DNA of 64,000 nt, taken from positions 1 through 64,000 of the forward strand of contig JAVXVG010000048.1 of the NCBI GenBank assembly GCA_032229975.1, given 5' to 3'. Below, one piece after another: positions 16,638-24,933 of the stretch; the stretch's first letter is position 1; each line of letters starts with the position of its first letter. The position numbers and the translations under genes are program-made. The notes beneath the pieces were generated by a model. It was not told the origin of the DNA. It made no database searches and was given only the letters and a program-made list of their open reading frames with translations. This DNA comes from JAIVGV01 sp032229975 (lineage in GTDB: Bacteria > Acidobacteriota > Blastocatellia > Pyrinomonadales > Pyrinomonadaceae).

Positions 16638-18827
16638 ATGGCAAAGACCAGAAGCCGCCACGGCGCGCGCTTCGCACTGCTCGTCGCAGCACTCTGCATC
16701 GCAGTCGGCATTATCCTTGCCGACCGCACGCACACGGTCGTGTTGGCCGACTCTCAAAAGGCGGACAAACTTTCTCCCGACCTGCGCGCGAAGTTGCAGC
16801 AGTTGAATAGCGGCGACTCGGTGGACGTGATCGTTACGCCGGGCGGCTCTTGGAGCACGACGACCGACAGCGAAGTGGCCCTGAACTCTGGTGTCGTCAA
16901 AAAGATTTTCAGCAAGCTCACATCGCGCACCGTCCGCATCGCCGCATGGGGAGTCAACTCCCTCGCGCTGAACTCGGACGTGCAACACATCTCGCTCGAC
17001 AGGCCTCTGAAGTCGCTCGGCCATATCTCGCTCACGACAGGCACGGACGCAGCACGCGCGCTCGGCGGATCGACGAAGTACGATGGCGCTGGCGTAGGCG
17101 TCGCTGTTATCGACTCTGGCATCTACGCTTCTCATACCTCATTCGGCGGGCGCGTCGCTTACAGTCAAGACTTCACGGGCGAGGGCCGCACCGACGATCC
17201 GTACGGTCACGGCACGCACGTCGCTTCCATCGCCACGGGCAACGGCGCGGTCTCACAAGGCGCGTATCAGGGCGTGGCCTCCGGCGCGAAGATCATCAAC
17301 CTGCGCGTGCTCGACTCGCAGGGCAAAGGCTCTGTCTCGTCATTGCTGAGTGCGCTCGATTGGGTGCTTGCCAATCGCACGACCTACAACATACGCGTCG
17401 TCAACATGAGCCTCGGCACGACGGCGGTTGACTCTTATCAATTCGATCCGCTCTGTCAGGCGGCCCGTCGTCTCGTGGACGCGGGCATCGTCGTCGTCGC
17501 CGCCGCAGGCAACGAAGGCAAAGACAGCGAAGGGCGAGAACTCTACGGTCAGATTCATTCGCCCGGCAACGAGCCCTCGGTCATCACGGTTGGAGCAGCC
17601 AACACCTTCGGCACTGACTCGCGCGCCGACGACGGCATCGCCACCTACAGCTCGCGCGGGCCCACGCGCAGCTTCTGGACGGATGCCAACAGCGTGAAGC
17701 ACTACGACAATCTCGTGAAGCCCGATCTGGTGGCCCCCGGCAACAAGATCGTTGACGCGCAATCGCCCAACAACTATCTCGTCGCGCAGAACCCGATGCT
17801 CGACGCAAACGTGAGCGGCTCGGATACGCGCGAGGAGATGGTTCTCAATGGCACTTCGATGGCAGCGCCGGTCGTCTCCGGCGCGGCGGCGATGATGTTG
17901 CAGGCGAATCCTTCACTCACGCCCAACCTCGTTAAAGCGATCCTCGGTTACACTGCTCAACCGCTTGGCGGCTTCAACCACTTGCAGCAGGGTGCGGGCG
18001 AAGTGAACGTCGAGGGCGCGGTGCGTATGGCGAAGGCTGTGCGCGCAGACCTCGGCACTGTCACGCTCTCGACCGGCGCGCCCCTGTTGTGTCCCACCTG
18101 CACGATGCCAACAACGCAGACGACCATCGCGGGTAACACCTTCGCTTGGTCGCAGGGCTTCATCTTCGATCAAACCTACGGCACGGGCTCGAACCTGATG
18201 ACGAAGTACGAGGGCGTCTATGGCCTCGGCGTGCTGCTCGGCGATGCAACCGTGGAGAGCAACGGCGTGCTGGTGGGCGACGGCGTGCTCTTGGGTGATG
18301 GTGTCCTGTTGGGCGACAGCCTGCTGACGAGCAACGGCACGACGATTAGCGGTGGCAACTACTTCTACGGGACGGGCGTGCTCTTAGGCGACGGCGTGCT
18401 CTTGGGCGACGGTGTACTCGTCGGTGATGGTGTTCTCGTCGGCGATGGTGTACTCGTTGGCGACGGCGTGCTAATGGGCGACATTGCCGCGCAAGCCGCG
18501 AACGCACTCGTGCGAGGCGATGCCACGTCATCGATGCCGATCGTCAAAGACCCCTCGCCCGGCAACCTTGTTGCGACCGCTGCCTCGCGCACACAGATCA
18601 ATCTTTCATGGAAGGACAACGCCACCAACGAGACGGGCTTCCTGATCGAACGCTCGACCGACGGCGTGGCCTTCTCGCAGGTGGCCACCGTCAGCGCGAA
18701 CGTCGTCACCTACTCTGACACGAAGCTGACCTCGAACAAGCGTTACTACTACCGCGTCCGTGCTTCACTCAGCAAGTCGAGCAACACCGACTACACGAAC
18801 GTAGCGAGCGCAACGACGCCGCTCTAA
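16638..18827 (+). CDS. Secreted subtilisin-like serine protease (S8) with hexapeptide repeats and FN3 domain
   Basis: About 729 aa from ATG 16638; an in-frame ATG at 16617 is the alternative. Signal peptide RFALLVAALCIAVGIILA. An inhibitor-like prodomain (LRAKLQQLNSGDSVDVIVTP) precedes a peptidase S8 domain (about 125-460) with the full triad: Asp in GVAVIDSGIYASH, His in YGHGTHVASIATG, Ser in NGTSMAAPVVSGAAA, plus the oxyanion Asn in AAAGNEG. After it, residues 531-615 hold two runs of GVLLGD/GVLVGD hexapeptides, then a fibronectin type III domain (NLVATAASRTQINLSWKDN to the C-terminus). The repeats have no known catalytic role and may form a beta-solenoid-like spacer. Exported, probably extracellular or surface-bound. 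A strong hairpin follows the stop. Confidence 0.9.
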   Translation: MAKTRSRHGARFALLVAALCIAVGIILADRTHTVVLADSQKADKLSPDLRAKLQQLNSGDSVDVIVTPGGSWSTTTDSEVALNSGVVKKIFSKLTSRTVRIAAWGVNSLALNSDVQHISLDRPLKSLGHISLTTGTDAARALGGSTKYDGAGVGVAVIDSGIYASHTSFGGRVAYSQDFTGEGRTDDPYGHGTHVASIATGNGAVSQGAYQGVASGAKIINLRVLDSQGKGSVSSLLSALDWVLANRTTYNIRVVNMSLGTTAVDSYQFDPLCQAARRLVDAGIVVVAAAGNEGKDSEGRELYGQIHSPGNEPSVITVGAANTFGTDSRADDGIATYSSRGPTRSFWTDANSVKHYDNLVKPDLVAPGNKIVDAQSPNNYLVAQNPMLDANVSGSDTREEMVLNGTSMAAPVVSGAAAMMLQANPSLTPNLVKAILGYTAQPLGGFNHLQQGAGEVNVEGAVRMAKAVRADLGTVTLSTGAPLLCPTCTMPTTQTTIAGNTFAWSQGFIFDQTYGTGSNLMTKYEGVYGLGVLLGDATVESNGVLVGDGVLLGDGVLLGDSLLTSNGTTISGGNYFYGTGVLLGDGVLLGDGVLVGDGVLVGDGVLVGDGVLMGDIAAQAANALVRGDATSSMPIVKDPSPGNLVATAASRTQINLSWKDNATNETGFLIERSTDGVAFSQVATVSANVVTYSDTKLTSNKRYYYRVRASLSKSSNTDYTNVASATTPL
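18228..18482 (+). repeat. 18-bp tandem repeats coding for GVL(L/V)GD hexapeptides
   Basis: Six perfect-length 18-bp units lie at 18375-18482 (GVLLGD, GVLLGD, GVLVGD, GVLVGD, GVLVGD, GVLMGD). A shorter, interrupted block of the same unit lies at 18228-18318. Codons differ between units (ctcttg, ctcgtc, ctcgtt), so the repeats have drifted at DNA level while the peptide is kept, which suggests selection on the protein. Confidence 0.85.
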
Positions 18828-18841
18828 TGGCCCGGATCATA

Positions 18842-18895
18842 CTCACGCTGCGGCGCGGGCGCGTTTAACGACGCGCCCGCGCCGCAACGCGTGAG
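18842..18895 (+). terminator. Large hairpin after the subtilase gene
   Basis: A 16-bp perfect GC-rich inner stem TGCGGCGCGGGCGCGT (18849-18864) / ACGCGCCCGCGCCGCA (18871-18886) with loop TTAACG is extended by an outer CTCACGC/GCGTGAG stem (18842-18848 with 18889-18895) across a 2-nt bulge. No long T run follows, so termination is inferred from strength and position. Confidence 0.65.
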
Positions 18896-19046
18896 AGAGT
18901 CAGCAAAGCGCACGCGCGAAGGCCCATGTTAGCCACATCAGTCATGACCGGCGCACACCTTCGCAGTAGTCGTGCCGGTTTACATCCAATCGTTTAGCGC
19001 GCCAACCCGATCTGAGAGCGATGCAAGGCCTGTGGCAGCGAAAAGT

Positions 19047-19076
19047 TTTACACGCAACTCGTCCGGCGTTTGTTAT
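19047..19076 (+). promoter_or_regulatory. Candidate promoter of the hybrid kinase gene
   Basis: TTTACA (19047-19052), 18-nt spacer, TGTTAT (19071-19076), about 90 nt before the proposed ATG at 19166. Moderate match only. Confidence 0.3.
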
Positions 19077-19165
19077 CATCGTCAAGGCGGCTACCGGAAA
19101 TATCCTCTAGCCCCTCCGCCCCTCCCGCCTCAGCAACTCCACTGAACCAATCCACACGTTTGAGT

Positions 19166-21193
19166 ATGCAGACACGAGACACAAGTCGGCTGGCCCGACT
19201 CTTCATGCGAACGATGATCGCTATTGGCGGAGCCTCGTACCTGCTCAGCCTCTGGTTCATGCCGCTCGCGCGGCTCGACTCGCGCTTCGTCGTGCTCGCG
19301 CTGCTCACACTCGGCGTCGGCTCTCGCTTCAGCATCCGCATCCCGCGCGTGAGCGCGCACATCTCCGTCTCCGACACGTTCATCTTTCTCACGCTGCTGC
19401 TCTTCGGCGGCGAGGCGGCGGTCGTCGTCGCTGCGCTCGACGGCTTCTTCACCTCGCTACGCTTCAGCCGCAAGCCGCAGACGCTCCTCTTCAACGCGGC
19501 GGTCGTCTCCTTCTCGACCTTCGCGACCGCAGAGATACTGCGCTGGACGGTCGGCGACGTGGTCGGGCTCACGAGCGGACACTACACGCCGCTCTTCCTG
19601 CTGGCCCTGAGCCTGATGGCCTTCGCGCAGTACGCTTTTAACTCCGGCATCGTCGCAGCCTGCGGCGCGATGCGGCAGAACCGTTCGTTCCGCGAGACGT
19701 GGGTTCGCAACTATCTCTGGACTTCAGTCACATACTTTGCGGGTGCGTTCGCTGCGGGCACGCTCGCCAAGCTCGTCGGTGTCGCTGGCTTCTACGCTTT
19801 CCTCGGCACGTTCCCCATCATCGGCATCGTCTATTTCACTTATCACACCTATCTCAAGCACGTCGAGACTTCTGCCGCGCAAGCTGAGCAGGCGGAGCGA
19901 CACGTCGCAGAGTTATCGCATTACATCGCCGAACAGGGACGACTACAACGCGAGCAGGAAGAGATGCGCGGCCAGTTCTCGCAACTCGAAAAGATGTCGG
20001 CCCTAGGTGAGCTGGCTTCCGGTGTCGCACACGACTTCAACAACACGCTTGCCGGCATACTCGGTCGCGCGCAACTGCTCATGCGTACGAACGATCCGGA
20101 AAAGCTCAGAAGGGGCCTCCAGATCATCGTCAAGTCTGCCGAGGACGGCGCGCGCACGGTCAAACGCATTCAGGACTTCGCGCGCCAGCGTCGCAGTCAG
20201 GACTTCGCTGCGGTTGAGGCCGGTCAACTCCTGCGCGAAGTTTTGGAGATGACGCGACCGCGCTGGAAGGATAGCGCGGAGGCGGCGGGTGTTAGCATCC
20301 GCGTCGAGTCGCGGACTGATGCGCGCGTTTACTGCATGGGCGACGAGTCTGAGCTGCGAGAAGTTTTGGTCAACATGATCTTCAATGCGGTTGACGCGAT
20401 GCCCTGCGGCGGCACGCTCTCGCTCGCGGCACGCGAAGAGGGCCAGCAGATCATCATCACCGTCTCAGACACCGGCTGCGGGATGAGCCCCGACGTTCGC
20501 TCGCGCATCTTCGATCCGTTCTACACGACGAAGGGCAAGGCCGGGATGGGACTCGGTCTCGCGGTCTCCTACGGCATCATTCGCCGGCACGAGGGCTCGG
20601 TCGAAGTCGCCTCCGAAGTTGATCGGGGCACGACTTTCACCATCCGCCTGCCCATCGCGCACGGCGCGTGCAAGATTCAGAGCGAAGGCGAAGCAGCCTT
20701 TGAGATTGTCGTGACGACGGCCACCGTCGCGACCGCCATAAGACGCGCGCGCATCCTCGTCGTGGACGACGAACAGCACGTGCTCGATCTGCTCGCGGAC
20801 ATCGTCGAGGCGGAAGGTTGCGAAGCTGTGAAGTGTTCGAGTGGCCGCGAGGCAGTGTCGGTCTTTGAGGCGGGCCGGTTCGACGCGATGTTTACTGACA
20901 TCGGGATGCCGGGCATGAGCGGTTGGGAGTTAGCGCGCGCCGTGCGCGAGCGCGACGCGTGCATGCCCATCGCCGTCATCACGGGTTGGGGCGAAGCCGT
21001 CGGCTCGGACGAGCGAGAGGCCGCGCAGGTCGATTGGGTCGTGACGAAGCCCTTCTCAATGAGTCGCATCGCGGAGATCGTCGGCGAGATCGTGAGTCGC
21101 AAAGATTCGACAGCGCAGGCGGACGATCAACTCGTCGCAGCGCACGCGTTTGAAGTCTCAACCAAAGTCGCTTTCGATGTGCCGCGCGCGTGA
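19166..21193 (+). CDS. Membrane hybrid sensor histidine kinase with C-terminal receiver
   Basis: About 675 aa from ATG 19166; the frame is open upstream to 19070 but that part is Ser/Pro-rich. Residues 1-235 contain six or so membrane helices (FVVLALLTLGVGSRF, TFIFLTLLLFGGEAAVVVAA, LFLLALSLMAFAQYAF and others), a MASE-like sensor whose ligand is unknown. A coiled coil (about 240-275) leads to the HisKA domain with phosphoacceptor His289 in SGVAHDFNN, then HATPase_c with N box MIFNAVDAM, G1 DTGCGM and G2 GMGLGLAVSYG. A receiver domain follows with DD in LVVDDEQ, phospho-acceptor Asp578 in MFTDIGMPG and Lys in VVTKPFS. This is a phosphorelay protein of the inner membrane. The neighbouring single-domain regulator on the opposite strand ends 7 nt away. 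Confidence 0.92.
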   Translation: MQTRDTSRLARLFMRTMIAIGGASYLLSLWFMPLARLDSRFVVLALLTLGVGSRFSIRIPRVSAHISVSDTFIFLTLLLFGGEAAVVVAALDGFFTSLRFSRKPQTLLFNAAVVSFSTFATAEILRWTVGDVVGLTSGHYTPLFLLALSLMAFAQYAFNSGIVAACGAMRQNRSFRETWVRNYLWTSVTYFAGAFAAGTLAKLVGVAGFYAFLGTFPIIGIVYFTYHTYLKHVETSAAQAEQAERHVAELSHYIAEQGRLQREQEEMRGQFSQLEKMSALGELASGVAHDFNNTLAGILGRAQLLMRTNDPEKLRRGLQIIVKSAEDGARTVKRIQDFARQRRSQDFAAVEAGQLLREVLEMTRPRWKDSAEAAGVSIRVESRTDARVYCMGDESELREVLVNMIFNAVDAMPCGGTLSLAAREEGQQIIITVSDTGCGMSPDVRSRIFDPFYTTKGKAGMGLGLAVSYGIIRRHEGSVEVASEVDRGTTFTIRLPIAHGACKIQSEGEAAFEIVVTTATVATAIRRARILVVDDEQHVLDLLADIVEAEGCEAVKCSSGREAVSVFEAGRFDAMFTDIGMPGMSGWELARAVRERDACMPIAVITGWGEAVGSDEREAAQVDWVVTKPFSMSRIAEIVGEIVSRKDSTAQADDQLVAAHAFEVSTKVAFDVPRA

Positions 21194-21200
21194 GAGCGCA

Positions 21201-21581
21201 TCAACTCTTTTCGAGTCGTCGCCGCCGCTCGGCAAGTGCGCCTTCGACGCTCGCTTCCACCTCTTCCAACTTAAAAGGCTTCAGCACGTAGGCGTAGGCC
21301 CCAAGTCGGAGCAGGCCTTTTGCATGCCCCTCGTCGTTGATGCCGGAGACGATGATGACGGGCGTGTGCGGCTGGCTCTGTCTGACGTGACCGAGCAGCT
21401 CGACCCCGCTCATGCCGGGCATTGAGATGTCTGTGATGACAACGTCATAGGCGTCGTCGGCGAGCCACGTGAGGGCCTGCTCCGCCGTCTCGGCCTGATG
21501 GCAGAGGTGTGTGTCGGAGAGGAGATCGTAGAGCGTGTCGCGGATTGTTTGATCGTCGTCGACGATTAAGATAGCAGCCAT
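21201..21581 (-). CDS. Single-domain response regulator
   Basis: 126 aa, a lone CheY-like receiver without output domain. The acidic pocket is ILIVDDDQT, the phospho-acceptor Asp51 lies in VVITDISMPGMSG, a Ser/Thr switch in VIIVSGIND and the Lys in YVLKPFK. A short basic tail (ALAERRRRLEKS) ends the protein. It sits tail-to-tail with the hybrid histidine kinase and probably takes part in the same phosphorelay, although expression is independent because the genes converge. Target or partner unknown. Confidence 0.92.
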   Translation of the reverse strand: MAAILIVDDDQTIRDTLYDLLSDTHLCHQAETAEQALTWLADDAYDVVITDISMPGMSGVELLGHVRQSQPHTPVIIVSGINDEGHAKGLLRLGAYAYVLKPFKLEEVEASVEGALAERRRRLEKS

Positions 21582-21778
21582 GCAGATGTGCCCGCACCGG
21601 AGATAGCTTGAGGTCTCCCGGCGGTTTCCCTTCCATCGTAAGTGTGAAGTAGAAAGCCTATCGGAAACAACATCGAACGCAACGCCCTTCTTCGTCTTGC
21701 TCAGGCTCGATGCGAGCCTACTATTTCACGTGTCGCGCGCGAGTTGTTTCGACTCGCATAAAGTAACATAGAAACGAC

Positions 21779-21834
21779 GAGCGTCGCGCATCAGGCATTA
21801 GTCTCCACGCGGAGATGCCTGACGCGCGACGCTC
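21779..21834 (-). terminator. 20-bp hairpin, terminator of the glycine-zipper protein gene
   Basis: Arms GAGCGTCGCGCATCAGGCAT (21779-21798) and its near-perfect complement (21815-21834, one G-U in the minus-strand RNA), extended inwards by TCTCC/GGAGA. It lies 32 nt after the stop of the minus-strand gene at 21866 and is followed on that strand by TCGTCGTTTCTATG. Confidence 0.7.
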
Positions 21835-21865
21835 TTTGTTGAAGTCGCCTTTTTTGTTTACGTGA

Positions 21866-23503
21866 CTACTGCGAAACAGATCGCGGGCTGCTCGCGCGGA
21901 TCGTCACTTCGCTGCCGCTTGGCAGTTCGAGATCGTCGCGTCCTTGCACATAGACGGAGCCCGCGCCCGCGCCGCCGCCGAGGATCGCGCCGATGGCCGC
22001 GCCCTTGCCGCCGCTCGCGATGGCCCCGATGATCGCGCCCACCGCCGTGCCGATTGCCGCGCGTTGCTCCGTGCGCGTCGTCTGGCTGGTGTTGTCCTGC
22101 ACCGTCCCCTCGTTATCGACGCGCACCGTCTCGCCGTTCGCCATCCTCACGCCTTCGACGAAACCGGAGAAGGCGTAGCTGCGACCGTCGCGCAGTGTGA
22201 TGCGGTCGAAGTTGAAGGTCATGCCGGAGCGGCCCGTCACGCGACCGCTACGCGCGACCGAAGAGATGTGTCCGTCAATGCGCGCGCCCGCATACTGCGA
22301 CTGATCGCGCACGGTCATCGTAAACGTGTCGTTGTCGTTCGTCGTGCGTGAACTCAAGTTCGTGTCGAGCGTCGCGACGAGCGTCGTCCCGTCGGGGATG
22401 ATGAATTCGCCGCTAGCGGCCGTCGTCGTCGGATAGTTGCCGCCGTTCGTGTTGCTCGGGTAGCCGCCGCCCTGATAAACGTCGAACTGCGCCACGTCTG
22501 CGGTGCGCGTGTACACGCTGCGCACGACGACCGGCGCGATCAGGTTGATGTCCGAGATGCGTCGCGTGACTTCGAGACTGCGACCATTATCAATCGGGTT
22601 GAAGTTGACGCTGAAGTCGCTGTCTCGATCACCCGACGTGCTGACCGTCAACTGATCGCCGACGAAGGTTGCGCTCGCGCGAACGGTGTGGCCGTCCGCG
22701 GCCTGTTCGACGCGTGTCACGCCATCGGCCACGAAGTTGATCTGCGGCGCGCGTGTCGAGGCGACGGTCACTTGCGTGCCGCGACGTTGGATCGCCAACG
22801 CATCGGGCGGCGTGAGTCGCGTCATGAGCGTATCGAGGACGCGCTGCCTGTCGTTGTAGCGGACGTTGCGCGCGGCGTTTTCAGCTTGCGCGCGTGGGTC
22901 GTCGCTGCGCGAGGCATCGAGGCGATACGTGCCCGTCAGACGCGCGTCCGCGCCGTTGTTGCCGTAGCCGCGATCATTATTGTAGCCGCCGTTGTTGTTT
23001 CCATAACCGCCGTTGTTGTTGTAGCCGCCGTTCGGGTTGTTGCGATTGTTGCCGCCGTTGCCGCGCCAACGTATGCCGTAGGCCGTCGCGAGATCGTTGA
23101 GATCGGTGCGGACTGTGCTCCAGTCTGTATCGACTTGGCCGCCGATCTGGTTGCGACGCAGGAAGGTATCGACGAGCATCGCGCGGTCGAGCACGAGTTG
23201 CGCATCGGCTGCGACTGCTTGCCTGCGACTGAAACGCGTGCGCAGTTGCACGACGGCGTTGGTGAGATCGTTGACGTAGAGGTTCGCGTTCTGCTCGCGC
23301 CCCTGATCGTTAATGTTGCCTTGATTGATGGCGTTGCCGAAGGTCGTGCGAAAGCGGTTCGTGTCGCTCTCGACGCGTGTGATGATCTGGCTGATCTGGT
23401 AGCGCGTGTAGCCCGTGCCGGTGCGCTGGGCCTGCGCCGTCGAGCCAATGCTCGCGAGCGCGAGGACGAGCGCCAGTGAAATGATTCGTCTTGCCTTCTT
23501 CAT
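21866..23503 (-). CDS. Secreted envelope protein with Asn/Gly-rich linker and C-terminal glycine zipper
   Basis: 545 aa. A strong ribosome-binding site (AGGAGGGAAG) precedes the ATG at 23503. Signal peptide ISLALVLALASIGSTAQA. The N-terminal domain (about 25-145, helical, ISQIITRVESDTNRFRTTF and AQLVLDRAMLVDTFLRRN) is duplicated in style with many Acidobacteriota proteins. A low-complexity Gly/Asn/Tyr linker follows (about 150-185). The middle beta-rich domain (about 190-460) has TGTYRLDASRSDDPRAQ and RSYAFSGFVEGV. The C-terminus is a glycine zipper (AIGTAVGAIIGAIASGGKGA, then IGAILGGGAGAG), which usually inserts in or packs against membranes. No enzyme motif is visible; structural or stress role inferred only. 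Confidence 0.7.
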   Translation of the reverse strand: MKKARRIISLALVLALASIGSTAQAQRTGTGYTRYQISQIITRVESDTNRFRTTFGNAINQGNINDQGREQNANLYVNDLTNAVVQLRTRFSRRQAVAADAQLVLDRAMLVDTFLRRNQIGGQVDTDWSTVRTDLNDLATAYGIRWRGNGGNNRNNPNGGYNNNGGYGNNNGGYNNDRGYGNNGADARLTGTYRLDASRSDDPRAQAENAARNVRYNDRQRVLDTLMTRLTPPDALAIQRRGTQVTVASTRAPQINFVADGVTRVEQAADGHTVRASATFVGDQLTVSTSGDRDSDFSVNFNPIDNGRSLEVTRRISDINLIAPVVVRSVYTRTADVAQFDVYQGGGYPSNTNGGNYPTTTAASGEFIIPDGTTLVATLDTNLSSRTTNDNDTFTMTVRDQSQYAGARIDGHISSVARSGRVTGRSGMTFNFDRITLRDGRSYAFSGFVEGVRMANGETVRVDNEGTVQDNTSQTTRTEQRAAIGTAVGAIIGAIASGGKGAAIGAILGGGAGAGSVYVQGRDDLELPSGSEVTIRASSPRSVSQ

Positions 23504-24032
23504 ATCTACTCTTCCCTCCTAGTCTTGAAAAACCAACATTGCTTTAAGGGACTCATGAAGAGCCCGTTCGCCAACCGCGTCCTCTTGCGGGACGCTCGCG
23601 GCCTTCATCCAGTTGCGGGGGAGTTTTCAGTCGAACGTGGGAGAGTGGACATTTGCCTTGCGCTGTTCGCGCAATCCGATCTACGTCGTCGCACGTTGGA
23701 GCGTTGAAGTTAATCTGCGCTCGCAAATGTGTGCGACCTTACGTGTGTGATTCCTGCTCGCACGTCGCGGGTTGCCGTAAATTCTCGCGGCGTGCGCCAT
23801 GAGCGATGAAGCACGTGTACAAAGATCGTCCACCGCGCGCAGCTCCGCGTATCATGCGGATTCACGGCGCGGTCACTGCGAGCCTGAATAACTCTATTGC
23901 GCGGGCGCGACGCGCCGCGCAACCGTTTAACCAAGCAATCGCCGTGCTATGAGCGCGACAATGGGAAACTAAAGTCGCAGAGACTAAAGTCGCTTCGTGT
24001 TATGCTCACGCGCGGAAGGAAGGTTTAAGGAG
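23504..24032. other. Divergent intergenic region with short direct repeats
   Basis: About 530 nt between the glycine-zipper gene and the OsmC-like gene. No protein-like frame. Two 11-bp direct repeats ACTAAAGTCGC (23968-23978 and 23983-23993) lie 15 bp apart just before the OsmC start and could be a regulator site. A 15-bp motif GCGGGACGCTCGCGG (23587-23601) also occurs in the hairpin at 42256-42292. Confidence 0.4.
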
Positions 24033-24476
24033 TTGGACGTTAAGAACGCGAAGGCTGTCGTGCGATACGCGGGCGACGATCTGTTCGTCGCCGTCACGCC
24101 GAGCGGCCACGCGCAGGCGATTGAGACCGAGCCCGCGCGCTCGCGCGCCGCGACGCCGATGGAGTTGCTCCTCGTCGCGCTCGGTAGTTGCACGGGCGTT
24201 GACGTGATCTCGATCCTTCGCAAGAAGCGCGAGCGCGTGACGGACTATCACGTCGAAGTGAGCGGCGAGCGACGCGCCGAGCACCCGCGCGCTTACACGC
24301 GCATCGAGGTGAAGCACATCGTTCGTGGCCGCGGAGTTTCGGAGCGCGCGTTGGCGCAGGCGATTGAGTTGTCGGAGACAAAGTATTGCAGCGTCGCCGC
24401 AACACTGAGACCCACGGCTGAGATCGTTTCGAGTTATGAGATTCTTGAAGACGATGGCGCGGCGAGCGAATCTTGA
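24033..24476 (+). CDS. OsmC/Ohr-family protein
   Basis: About 147 aa. There is no ATG near the N-terminus; the TTG at 24033 is the best start because GGAAGG lies 10-11 nt upstream, while GTG 23997 is a poorer alternative. The fold signature is clear: beta strands with VRYAGDDLFVAVTPSGHA, ATPMELLLVALGSCTGVDVI (first redox Cys), and a second Cys in LSETKYCSVAATL. OsmC-like proteins (YhfA group) reduce organic hydroperoxides via two cysteines or act on unknown thiols. It lies upstream of a small metallothionein-like gene on the same strand (126 nt gap), consistent with oxidative or metal stress defence. Confidence 0.85.
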   Translation: MDVKNAKAVVRYAGDDLFVAVTPSGHAQAIETEPARSRAATPMELLLVALGSCTGVDVISILRKKRERVTDYHVEVSGERRAEHPRAYTRIEVKHIVRGRGVSERALAQAIELSETKYCSVAATLRPTAEIVSSYEILEDDGAASES

Positions 24477-24602
24477 TTCTCGACGGAGAATGAATCGGAA
24501 GCGTTGTGCGCGCGTGCGTCGTTGAAATGCTCGTGCGCTTGCGCGGCTTAACTGTTAGAATGGGGCCCAGATTCTATACAACGGTAAAGGGAGGAGTAAG
24601 GA

Positions 24603-24746
24603 ATGGCTGACGAGAAGAAAGGTTGCAAACACCCCGGCTGCCTCTGTCCCGCCGACGAAGACAGCGACTACTGTAGCGCATACTGCCAAGGCGCGGGCGA
24701 ACGTCCGGAGACCATCTGCGACTGCGGCTGCCCCGACTGCATGTGA
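24603..24746 (+). CDS. Small metallothionein-like Cys-rich protein
   Basis: 47 aa. The start ATG at 24603 has GGGAGGAG 5-12 nt upstream, and the gene ends in a hairpin terminator. Nine cysteines and one histidine occur in GCKHPGCLCPADED, YCSAYC and CDCGCPDCM. The pattern C-x4-C-x-C ... Y-C-S-x-x-C ... C-x-C-x-C-x-x-C is that of bacterial (SmtA/BmtA-type) metallothioneins, though shorter in the C-terminal part. It would bind zinc, cadmium or copper in the cytoplasm. Well supported by composition, ribosome-binding site and terminator. Confidence 0.82.
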   Translation: MADEKKGCKHPGCLCPADEDSDYCSAYCQGAGERPETICDCGCPDCM

Positions 24747-24766
24747 GCGCATCCAACTTTGCGACG

Positions 24767-24818
24767 ACCGGCTGAAGCGACTCCCACGCGCCGAGGGTTT
24801 CGTCTTCAGCCGGTTTGT
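24767..24818 (+). terminator. Intrinsic terminator after the metallothionein-like gene
   Basis: Stem ACCGGCTGAAG (24767-24777) / CTTCAGCCGGT (24804-24814), 26-nt loop, followed by TTTGT. Confidence 0.7.
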
Positions 24819-24933
24819 CATTCTCCCCTTTATAATTTTTGAGACGGACGCGTACCATCCTTTGTCGGCGCGGGTTGCGTCAACAGTGCGCGCCGAACGC
24901 GTTGAAATCGTCGCCTTGAGATCGAGAAGACAC

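Larger units (their letters stand above)
18828..19165. other. Intergenic region before the histidine kinase
   Basis: About 338 nt. It holds the terminator hairpin at 18842-18895 and the candidate promoter at 19047-19076. No additional gene is supported. Confidence 0.4.
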
